DNA from: Proteobacteria bacterium UBA6921
Lineage (GTDB): Bacteria > Pseudomonadota > Gammaproteobacteria > SG8-11
Length of the DNA stretch: 5,317 nt
Direction: 5' to 3'
Assembly: GCA_002450895.1 (NCBI GenBank)
Contig: DKAR01000143.1
Span: 1-5,317 of the forward strand
In this document: piece after piece, positions 1-5,317 of the stretch
Layout of the letters: each line of letters opens with the position of its first letter
How positions within the stretch are numbered: the stretch's first letter is position 1
Notes under the pieces: model-generated
Databases searched by the model: none
What the model was told of the DNA's origin: nothing
What the model saw: only the letters and a program-made list of their open reading frames with translations
Translations under genes and position numbers: made by a program

Positions 1-1
1 G

Positions 2-739
2 TCGGTGAACTTTGCCTGGCTGGCGCTGGACCAGATCGCCAACTCGGCGGCAAAGGTCCGCTACATGTCTGGCGGACAGCTGGAGGCGCCGATCGTGATC
101 CGTTCGCCCGGCGGCGTGGCACACCAGCTCGGCGCGCAGCACTCCGGTCGTATGGAGAAAGTGTTCATGGGCATTGCCGGTTTGCGCGTGGTGACGCCAT
201 CGAATCCGAAGCAGGCCTACGGTCTCATCAAGTCTGCCGTGCGCTGCAATGACCCGGTGTTCATCAATGAACACGAGTACATGTATCAGCTCAAGGGCAA
301 CGTGCCGGACGGCGAGTATTTTCATCCGCTGGAAGGCTCCGAAGTTACGCGCCCCGGCCGAGATGTCACGCTGTTCGGTTACAACATCTCCGTGCACTGG
401 TGCGTGCAGGCGGCGGAAGTTCTTTCCAAACAGCATGGCATCGAGGCGGAAGTCGTCGATCTTTTCGCGTTGTCACCGCTGGATCGCGAGGGAATTCGCA
501 CCTCGATCGGCAAGACGCATCGTGCGGTTGTCGTGGAAGAAGCCGAAGCACCGGTGGGCGTCGGTGCTGAAGTCATGGCGATCATCAACGAAGAATGTTT
601 CTTCGAGCTGGACGCCGCGCCGGTTCGCGTGTCAGCGGCAGACGTTCCGATGCCGTTCAATCACAAACTGGAAAAGGCTGCGATTCCAAACGCGACCAGC
701 GTGGTAAACGCTGTGCTGAAGATGTTTGGCAAGGCCTGA
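2..739 (+). CDS. pdhB: Pyruvate (2-oxoacid) dehydrogenase E1 component, beta subunit, 5'-truncated
   Basis: This is the beta subunit of the thiamine-diphosphate-dependent E1 heterotetramer, which decarboxylates a 2-oxoacid and reductively acylates the lipoyl arms of E2 in the cytoplasm. The frame is open from the left edge to TGA at 737-739, giving 245 residues. The family is usually about 325-335 residues, so roughly 80 N-terminal residues, including the conserved Glu that activates ThDP, lie outside the window. Visible family signatures are NFAWLALDQI near the edge, YMSGGQ, IRSPGGVAHQLGAQHS, GLRVVTPSNP, a PVFINEHEYMY segment and the C-terminal transketolase-like domain with LSPLD, KTHRAVVVEEA and VPMPFNHKLE. 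The GTG at position 5 is an internal Val codon, not a start. From memory, the EH..MY and HKLE patterns resemble cyanobacterial/plastid-type PdhB, which favours pyruvate as substrate. Branched-chain or acetoin dehydrogenase cannot be excluded. The E2-E3 gene follows 86 bases downstream, and the E1 alpha gene is presumably just upstream. Confidence 0.9.
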   Translation, partial: SVNFAWLALDQIANSAAKVRYMSGGQLEAPIVIRSPGGVAHQLGAQHSGRMEKVFMGIAGLRVVTPSNPKQAYGLIKSAVRCNDPVFINEHEYMYQLKGNVPDGEYFHPLEGSEVTRPGRDVTLFGYNISVHWCVQAAEVLSKQHGIEAEVVDLFALSPLDREGIRTSIGKTHRAVVVEEAEAPVGVGAEVMAIINEECFFELDAAPVRVSAADVPMPFNHKLEKAAIPNATSVVNAVLKMFGKA

Positions 740-744
740 TGCGC

Positions 745-768
745 TTCGGCGGGGTTGCCCTCGCCGGA
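745..768 (+). promoter_or_regulatory. GC-rich hairpin between pdhB and the E2-E3 gene
   Basis: Six bases after the pdhB stop, CGGCG (747-751) pairs with CGCCG (762-766) and GGG (752-754) pairs with CCC (758-760). The loop is TTG, one T (761) is bulged, and flanking T-G and T-A pairs extend the stem to 745-768. No T-run follows, so it is not a standard intrinsic terminator. It could be an mRNA-stabilising 3' end, a processing site or a partial attenuator. The structure is read by eye and its function is inferred. Confidence 0.5.
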
Positions 769-773
769 ATCCG

Positions 774-792
774 GGGTGCGGTAGTCGCACCC
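774..792 (+). promoter_or_regulatory. Perfect 7-bp hairpin upstream of the E2-E3 gene
   Basis: GGGTGCG (774-780) and CGCACCC (786-792) are perfect reverse complements around the loop GTAGT. This second hairpin lies five bases after the end of the first and about 33 bases before the ATG at 826. The sequence after it is TAACGATG, with no T-run. Together the two hairpins fill most of the spacer, leaving only the region with the weak ribosome-binding site free. Confidence 0.5.
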
Positions 793-825
793 TAACGATG
801 TGAAATTGGAATTCGAAGATCTCAA

Positions 826-3800
826 ATGTCTGAACCCTTTGTAATCAAGATGCCGCAGCTTTCCGACACCATGACCGAAGGTGTCGTGGTCAGTTGGGAA
901 AAGAAGATTGGTGACAAGATTTCGCGCGGTGACATCGTCGCGACCGTGGAAACCGACAAGGCCATTATGGATGTCGAAGTGTTCCGCGAGGGTTATCTGT
1001 CCGGACCGGTTGCGGCGATCAACGCCGTGATTCCCGTTGGCGCCGCGATGGCGTACCTCGTCGATAGCGCGTCTGACGTTCAGCAAGGCGAAGCAAAAGC
1101 GGAGAGCGCACCGGCCGCAGTTGCAGCACCCGCCAAGGCGGCAGCACCCGTCGCAGCTCCACCGCCGCCGGCACCTGCGGTTACTGTCGCCACGAAGGAA
1201 CCGGAAGGCATCGTTTCAGTCATCAAGATGCCGCAGCTTTCAGACACAATGACGGAAGGTGTGGTCGTTTCGTGGACAAAAAATCCCGGCGACAAGATTT
1301 CCCGCGGTGACGTCGTGGCCCAGGTCGAGACCGACAAGGCCATCATGGACGTCGAGGTTTTCAAGGAAGGCGTTCTGTCCGGTCCCATTTCCCCGCCGGA
1401 CAGCATTGTCCCGGTCGGCGGCGTGCTGGCCTATCTGGTTGAGCGCGCCGATCAGGTGCTGACCGATGTGGCGAGCGCGCCACGCTCGGCCGCCGACCAT
1501 AACGTAACGAGTCCCTCGCATCAGGAGCCGCGGCATCAATTGGCAACGGCACACCCGGCACCCGGCCACAAAGCGCCGGACTTGCAGGCGCCGACGGCAG
1601 CCCCTGCGCCGCGACCCGACAACAAGCATGCGTCGCCGTATGCCCGCAAACTGGCGGGACAGTTTCACGTCAATCTCAATACGCTCAAAGGCAGCGGTGC
1701 GGGCGGTGTGATCGTTGCGCTGGATGTCAAACGCGCGCAACCGATCGAACGCCCGGTTTCCGTTGAGCAGCAAGTTCCGGCGCACGCGATGCCGGAAGTC
1801 CAGGTGCCCGGCAAAGGCCGCGCGATGACGGCGATGGAACGTGCCGTGAGCCATTCGATGACCGCCGCGCTGACGATGCCAACGTTCCGCACGATGGTGC
1901 TGGTGAAACCCGACGCGTTGATCCGCGCATCGAAGAAAAAGGGCGTTTCCGTGACGGTGACGATCGCCAAGGCCTGTGCGCTCGCGATCAAGAAACATCC
2001 CACGATGAATTGGGCGTATCAGCCGGTGGACAAACTGGTAGAGCGCGACAATGTGGACGTTGGCATGGCCGTCGCCGCCGACGGAGGTGGGCTGGTTGTT
2101 CCGGTTCTGCGTCATTGTGAATCGCGCGCCCTCGAAGATCTTCAGAAGAATTGGGGCGAATTGGTGGAGCGCGCGCGCAAACGCCGCCTGACGCCGGAAG
2201 AGTACGCCAACCCGACGTTCATGGTTTCGAACATGGGCATGTTGGGCGTTGACTACTTCGATGCGATTCCCACGCCCGGTACGGCCGCGATCCTCGCGAT
2301 TTCGAGTTCCGGCGAAAAGGGCATGCCGCTGACGATTACGGCGGACCACCGCGTTGTGAACGGTGCGGAAGTGGCGGTTTTTCTCGGCACCCTGAAAAAA
2401 ATAATCGAACAACCGGAGGACTGGATGGGCCCCACGGGACCAGCGATACCGGAAGGCAATTGGGATTACGACGTTGTCGTTATTGGTGGTGGTCCGGGCG
2501 GAGAAGATTGCGCACGCGACCTGGCCGAACATGGCGTGAAGGTGGCCATGATCAACGACGCGCCTTTCCCGGGTGGCGAGTGCCTGTGGCGGGGTTGTAT
2601 TCCATCGAAAGCGTGGCGTGCAGCAGCGGATCGACTCCGCGATCGCGCGCACGACGACCACCTTGGCGTGAGCGGTACCACCAAAGGCAAGCTGGACTGG
2701 AACAAGCTTGACGCAACGCGACGCAAGATTCTCGAGACGCGTGGCGACATGGCGCTGAAGACAGACAAAGGCGTCAAGATCAAGGTCATCCAGGGATTCG
2801 CGTTTTTCGAAAGCGATCACCGCGTATTCATCGATACCTCGCGCAACACCACGGATCCGTACGTGCGCGTGAATGCTGGTGATGGCAGCAAGGGCGAGAG
2901 CATCACGTTTGGTTGCGCGGTGATTGCCACCGGCGCGCCGCCTTTTGTTCCGCCGATTCCCGGCGCGCAAGCCGGGCTGAAGAACGGCGGCGTCGTTACC
3001 TCCGACACCATCTGGAATCTGAAGTCTGCACCGAAGTCACTGTGCGTTATTGGCGGTGGTGCAATCGGCGTGGAAATGGCGCAGATCTTCCAGGACTTCG
3101 GCGCCAAGGTGACCTTGTTCGAAGTGCAGGATCGAATCCTGGCCGAAGTCGAGCCGGAAGTGGCGAAGAATCTGACGGCGGTTCTGAATGCCGATCCGAA
3201 TCTAAAGATTCACACCGGAACCAAAGTGACCAAGATGAGCGGCGGTCCTGGCTCGATGGAGCTGACGTACGAAGGCGCCGACGGAAAGCCGCAGTCGCTG
3301 GCCTGCGACTACGTGCTGATGGCGACCGGCAAACGACCGGTGCTCGATGGCCTGAAGCTGGACAAGGCCGGCGTGCAATCGGAAAAGAGCATTATCAAGG
3401 TCGACACGCGCTGCCGAACCAACGTTGCCCATGTGTTCGCCGTTGGGGATGTCATTGGCGGCTACATGTTGGCCCATACCGCGGGTCAGCAAGGCCGCGT
3501 TGCGGCGGCGAGCATCCTTGGCGAAGACCTGCGTTATGAACAGAACAAGGACTGCGGTGTGATCTTTACGCGTCCGCAGGCGGCGTTCGTTGGACTTTCA
3601 GTGGATCAGGCCAAGGCGCAAGGTATCGACGCCGTGGAAGTCAAAGTGCCGATGAACATCGACGCCAAGGCAATGATCAACAATGAGACGCACGGTTTGA
3701 TCAAGATCGTCGCCGACAAGAAATCGCAGAAGGTGATTGGCGTTCACTATCTGGCTGATCACGCGGACACGCTGATTGGCGAAGGCGTGATGATGGTGGC

Positions 3801-3939
3801 GGGTGAAATGACGCTGACCCAAGTGGCGCGTGCCATTCATCCGCACCCGACACAAACTGAGCTTTTTGGTGAAATGGCGCGGCGACTCCTGTCGCGTCTG
3901 AGGCGGACGGCGAAGAAGGGTGAACCCGTCGCCCACTGA
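826..3939 (+). CDS. pdhC: Fused dihydrolipoamide acetyltransferase (E2) - dihydrolipoamide dehydrogenase (E3)
   Basis: One 1037-residue reading frame joins two PDH subunits that are normally separate. Lipoyl domains lie at about 4-80 and 130-206, with lipoylation lysines K45 and K171 in ETDKA. Flexible linkers (Ala/Pro-rich 84-125, His/Pro-rich 210-266) lead to the PSBD at about 267-303. The E2 core follows at about 330-534, with S468 in VSNMG and catalytic H508 in DHRVVNG. The E3 part (about 548-1037) has an FAD-binding GGGPGG (554-559), the redox disulphide C586/C591 in GECLWRGCIPSK, an NAD motif GGGAIGVE (743-750) with E766, a second FAD motif VGD (873-875) and the catalytic pair H1007/E1012 in HPHPTQTE. 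All catalytic steps after E1 are thus on one chain. ATG at 826 is chosen because the lipoyl fold begins at once; its Shine-Dalgarno is weak (GAAG, 815-818). Oddities are described separately. The pyruvate specificity is inferred from the neighbouring pdhB and from E2-core resemblance to the cyanobacterial/plastid type. Confidence 0.93.
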   Translation: MSEPFVIKMPQLSDTMTEGVVVSWEKKIGDKISRGDIVATVETDKAIMDVEVFREGYLSGPVAAINAVIPVGAAMAYLVDSASDVQQGEAKAESAPAAVAAPAKAAAPVAAPPPPAPAVTVATKEPEGIVSVIKMPQLSDTMTEGVVVSWTKNPGDKISRGDVVAQVETDKAIMDVEVFKEGVLSGPISPPDSIVPVGGVLAYLVERADQVLTDVASAPRSAADHNVTSPSHQEPRHQLATAHPAPGHKAPDLQAPTAAPAPRPDNKHASPYARKLAGQFHVNLNTLKGSGAGGVIVALDVKRAQPIERPVSVEQQVPAHAMPEVQVPGKGRAMTAMERAVSHSMTAALTMPTFRTMVLVKPDALIRASKKKGVSVTVTIAKACALAIKKHPTMNWAYQPVDKLVERDNVDVGMAVAADGGGLVVPVLRHCESRALEDLQKNWGELVERARKRRLTPEEYANPTFMVSNMGMLGVDYFDAIPTPGTAAILAISSSGEKGMPLTITADHRVVNGAEVAVFLGTLKKIIEQPEDWMGPTGPAIPEGNWDYDVVVIGGGPGGEDCARDLAEHGVKVAMINDAPFPGGECLWRGCIPSKAWRAAADRLRDRAHDDHLGVSGTTKGKLDWNKLDATRRKILETRGDMALKTDKGVKIKVIQGFAFFESDHRVFIDTSRNTTDPYVRVNAGDGSKGESITFGCAVIATGAPPFVPPIPGAQAGLKNGGVVTSDTIWNLKSAPKSLCVIGGGAIGVEMAQIFQDFGAKVTLFEVQDRILAEVEPEVAKNLTAVLNADPNLKIHTGTKVTKMSGGPGSMELTYEGADGKPQSLACDYVLMATGKRPVLDGLKLDKAGVQSEKSIIKVDTRCRTNVAHVFAVGDVIGGYMLAHTAGQQGRVAAASILGEDLRYEQNKDCGVIFTRPQAAFVGLSVDQAKAQGIDAVEVKVPMNIDAKAMINNETHGLIKIVADKKSQKVIGVHYLADHADTLIGEGVMMVAGEMTLTQVARAIHPHPTQTELFGEMARRLLSRLRRTAKKGEPVAH
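844..1065 (+). repeat. Lipoyl-domain repeat, copy 1
   Basis: This encodes residues 7-80 of the fusion. It aligns without gaps to copy 2, which lies 378 bases (126 codons) downstream. By my count 55 of 74 residues are identical, and the first 20 bases (844-863) match exactly. It carries lipoyl-lysine K45. The similarity indicates an in-gene duplication kept similar by selection or gene conversion. Confidence 0.85.
1222..1443 (+). repeat. Lipoyl-domain repeat, copy 2
   Basis: This encodes residues 133-206 of the fusion and carries lipoyl-lysine K171. Differences from copy 1 concentrate in the second half (residues 183-201), while the region up to and around the lysine is nearly unchanged. That is expected if the lipoylation-enzyme and E1 contact surfaces are conserved. 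Confidence 0.85.
2415..2427 (+). promoter_or_regulatory. Internal Shine-Dalgarno and in-frame ATG at the E2/E3 junction
   Basis: GGAGG (2415-2419), part of CGGAGGA, lies five bases before an ATG at 2425-2427. That ATG is codon 534 of the fusion, in frame, and sits just after the last helix of the E2 core and about 20 residues before the FAD-binding GGGPGG. Initiation here would give a 504-residue stand-alone E3, close to the usual E3 length of about 465-480 plus a short N-terminal tail. The site is a better Shine-Dalgarno match than the one before the annotated start at 826. It may be active, may be a relic of once-separate genes, or may be chance, since GAG GAC TGG also encodes plausible E2 residues (E531-D-W). 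Confidence 0.5.
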
Positions 3940-3952
3940 TCCGGGCAGATCC

Positions 3953-4459
3953 ATGGCGCAAGACGATGCGATCGACAGTCTGGCACTGCTGGGCGACGGC
4001 GAGTCGTTCAAGCCCCAGCTGTGCTCGATGATCGAACGCACCCACATGTTCAAGGATTTCTCGCGCGCCGACATCGAGGCGCTCGCAAAGTACATGCGAG
4101 CCTACGGGATTGATTCCGGTAAGGTGATTTTCAAGGAAGGGCACAAAGGGGCTTATTTCTGCGTTATTTGTGAAGGCAAGGTTGACGTCGTCAAGCTGAA
4201 CGAGCAGCAGGAAACCAAGAAGGTCAATACAATACGCGAGGGGCGCAGTTTCGGCGAAATGTCGGTCGTCGACGACATGCCCCATTCGGCAACGACGGTG
4301 GCATCCGGCCCCGTGAAGCTTGTGATGATCACCAAGCAGAAGTTGGAGCAGCTGACCCGGGACAACCCGGTGCTCGGAGTCAAAGTTTTGTGGGAATTGG
4401 CCAAGCTGATCAGCCTGAGATTACGCCAGACGACCGGGACACTTGTGGATCGCCTGTAA
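3953..4459 (+). CDS. Stand-alone cyclic-nucleotide-binding-fold protein, 168 aa, ligand unknown
   Basis: This small cytoplasmic protein is made almost entirely of a CRP/PKA-type nucleotide-binding beta-roll (about residues 31-122), with a C-terminal helix (about 138-160) and no helix-turn-helix. Signatures are the N-terminal helix MFKDFSRADIEALAKYM, IFKEGHKGAYFCVICEGKV, and a phosphate-binding cassette at about 100-113 with G101-E102 followed by P110-H111-S112-A113. The cassette arginine that normally contacts the cyclic phosphate is His (H111), so classical cAMP/cGMP binding is uncertain. ATG 3953 is preferred: it starts 13 bases after the E2-E3 stop, with a weak GGGCAG (3943-3948) upstream. 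An in-frame GTG at 3920 would add 11 residues and overlap the fusion by 20 bases, but its purine run (3912-3919) directly abuts the GTG with no spacing. The close spacing suggests translational coupling and co-transcription with the dehydrogenase genes. A regulatory role for that complex is inference only. Confidence 0.85.
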   Translation: MAQDDAIDSLALLGDGESFKPQLCSMIERTHMFKDFSRADIEALAKYMRAYGIDSGKVIFKEGHKGAYFCVICEGKVDVVKLNEQQETKKVNTIREGRSFGEMSVVDDMPHSATTVASGPVKLVMITKQKLEQLTRDNPVLGVKVLWELAKLISLRLRQTTGTLVDRL

Positions 4460-4476
4460 CGCGTTTTCAGATTACG

Positions 4477-4496
4477 TGCCGCACGGTGTTGCGGTA
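4477..4496 (+). other. Weak hairpin in the spacer before argG
   Basis: TGCCGCA (4477-4483) can pair with TGCGGTA (4490-4496), with one G-T wobble, around a six-base loop. It lies 18 bases after the preceding stop and is followed by TCAACG rather than a T-run, so it is at most a weak or Rho-assisted stop. No convincing -35/-10 pair is visible in the 64-base spacer, so whether argG has its own promoter here is open. Confidence 0.25.
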
Positions 4497-4510
4497 TCAA
4501 CGAAAGGAAG

Positions 4511-4516
4511 AGAAGG
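4511..4516 (+). promoter_or_regulatory. Ribosome-binding site of argG
   Basis: AGAAGG ends seven bases before the ATG at 4524, within a longer purine-rich tract (4501-4515). It supports 4524 as the start, as does the immediate onset of the conserved ArgG N-terminus. Confidence 0.6.
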
Positions 4517-4523
4517 TCTTTGT

Positions 4524-5317
4524 ATGTCTGATGTGAAAAAAGTTGTGCTTGCCTACTCCGGTGGCCTGGATACTTCGGTCATTCTCAAATGGCTGAAAGA
4601 ACAATATCAGTGTGAAGTGGTCACGTTTACCGCGGATATTGGTCAGGGCGAAGAGCTGGAGCCAGCGCGGAAGAAGGCCGAGATGTTCGGCGTGAAGGAA
4701 ATCTACATCGAGGATCTGCGCGAAGAGTTTGCGCGCGATTTTGTGTTCCCGATGTACCGCGCCAATACGATTTACGAAGGCGAATATCTTCTCGGTACTT
4801 CTATCGCACGACCACTGATTGCAAAACATCTGGTGCGCATTGCCAACGAAACTGGCGCGGATGCGATATCGCACGGTGCAACCGGAAAGGGCAACGATCA
4901 GGTGCGTTTCGAACTCGGTGCCTATGCGCTGAAACCGGACGTGCGCGTGATTGCGCCGTGGCGCGAGTGGGATCTCACCTCCCGCGAAAAATTGCTCGCC
5001 TACGCGGAGAAGCACGGCATCCCCGTTGAGATGAAGAAGGGAAAGAAGTCGCCGTACTCAATGGACGCCAATTTGCTGCACATCTCCTATGAAGGCGGCG
5101 TGCTGGAAGACCCGTGGACGCAAAGTGAAGAGTCCATGTGGCGCTGGTCCGTTTCGCCGGAGAAGGCGCCGGACGCCGCCACCACGATTGAATTGACCTA
5201 CCGCAAGGGTGACGTCGTCGCAATCGATGGCAAGGAAATGTCTCCCGCGCAGGTGCTGGCCACGCTCAATGTCTTGGGCGGCAAGAACGGCGTGGGGCGC
5301 GCGGACATCGTCGAGAA
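4524..5317 (+). CDS. argG: Argininosuccinate synthase, 3'-truncated
   Basis: This enzyme ligates citrulline and aspartate with ATP to give argininosuccinate, AMP and pyrophosphate, the penultimate step of arginine biosynthesis in the cytoplasm. The frame stays open from ATG 4524 to the right edge: 264 codons plus two bases of a family normally near 400 residues, so about the last third is missing. Recognised signatures are the N-type PP-loop AYSGGLDTS (residues 10-18), FTADIGQGEE (35-44), EGEYLLGTSIARPLIAK (85-101), the substrate-binding HGATGKGNDQVRFE (117-130), APWREW (144-149) and KSPYSMDANL (175-184). No frameshift or missing motif is seen in the visible part. It is preceded by a good ribosome-binding site. 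No obvious terminator isolates it from the dehydrogenase operon, so read-through is possible, although the functions are not linked. Confidence 0.97.
   Translation, partial: MSDVKKVVLAYSGGLDTSVILKWLKEQYQCEVVTFTADIGQGEELEPARKKAEMFGVKEIYIEDLREEFARDFVFPMYRANTIYEGEYLLGTSIARPLIAKHLVRIANETGADAISHGATGKGNDQVRFELGAYALKPDVRVIAPWREWDLTSREKLLAYAEKHGIPVEMKKGKKSPYSMDANLLHISYEGGVLEDPWTQSEESMWRWSVSPEKAPDAATTIELTYRKGDVVAIDGKEMSPAQVLATLNVLGGKNGVGRADIVE

Noticed and set aside
2347..2361. E2 core as a dead enzyme because of the D-to-N change
   Set aside because: The catalytic His is kept, and cyanobacterial/plastid-type E2s that function normally also lack this Asp, so inactivation is not supported.
2398..2480. 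E2-E3 joining as a sequencing frameshift artefact
   Set aside because: Both halves are in the same frame, no stop or homopolymer slip is needed to join them, and the linker is a plausible Gly/Pro segment. The A-run at 2395-2403 lies within the E2 helix (LKKIIEQ), and the frame reads correctly on both sides.
1240..2970. Very long open frame on the minus strand (576 codons) under the E2-E3 gene
   Set aside because: It is antisense to a gene with clear domains and motifs, its product is rich in Arg, His and Ala with no recognisable fold, and long antisense frames are expected from GC-rich codon use.
2913..3539. 208-codon + strand frame inside the E3 region
   Set aside because: It is out of frame with a well-supported E3 domain, and its translation is a low-information Arg/Gly/Ser-rich string typical of a shadow frame.
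3920..3952. GTG at 3920 as the start of the nucleotide-fold protein
   Set aside because: The purine run directly abuts the GTG with no proper spacing, and the extra 11 residues (Pro/Ser-rich) carry no family signature. ATG 3953 is preferred, though the GTG cannot be excluded.
4472..4500. Possible sigma-70 promoter for argG (TTACGT, 17 bases, TATCAA)
   Set aside because: The -35 element matches consensus poorly, and this level of match is expected by chance in a short spacer.
4497..5015. 172-codon minus-strand frame under argG
   Set aside because: It is the antisense shadow of the ArgG reading frame, whose motifs are unmistakable.

Overview
The window looks like an ordinary bacterial chromosome segment of moderately high GC, with all genes on the + strand and tightly spaced. 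It covers the 3' end of a 2-oxoacid (most likely pyruvate) dehydrogenase operon followed by the start of argG. The ArgG protein is of the short type common in proteobacteria and many other bacteria. The dehydrogenase subunits resemble, from memory, the cyanobacterial/plastid-type PDH lineage. I cannot place the organism beyond a probable Gram-negative bacterium, perhaps a proteobacterium.

Layout. Positions 2-739 hold the C-terminal three quarters of the E1 beta subunit (pdhB), cut by the left edge. Positions 740-825 are a short spacer containing two strong back-to-back hairpins without U-tracts. Positions 826-3939 encode one uninterrupted 1037-residue protein carrying, in order, two lipoyl domains, a peripheral-subunit-binding domain (PSBD), the E2 acyltransferase core and a complete E3 dihydrolipoamide dehydrogenase. 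Positions 3953-4459 encode a small stand-alone cyclic-nucleotide-binding-fold protein with no DNA-binding domain. Positions 4460-4523 are a short spacer, and argG runs from 4524 off the right edge.

How the genes work together. E1 (alpha presumably upstream, beta here) decarboxylates the 2-oxoacid and loads acyl groups on the lipoyl arms. The E2 core passes them to CoA, and the fused E3 reoxidises dihydrolipoate with NAD+. Every step after E1 therefore sits on one polypeptide. This E2-E3 fusion is the most unusual item in the window. Two details fit it: the PSBD has lost two of the three arginines that normally hold E3 non-covalently, and a consensus Shine-Dalgarno plus in-frame ATG sits exactly at the E2/E3 junction. 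That site is either a relic of two separate genes or a way to make free E3 from the same message. The E2 core also has a D-to-N change in its DHRxxDG motif and lacks a hairpin near the active site. The downstream nucleotide-fold protein is a candidate regulator of unknown ligand. argG appears functionally unrelated, though no clear terminator separates it.
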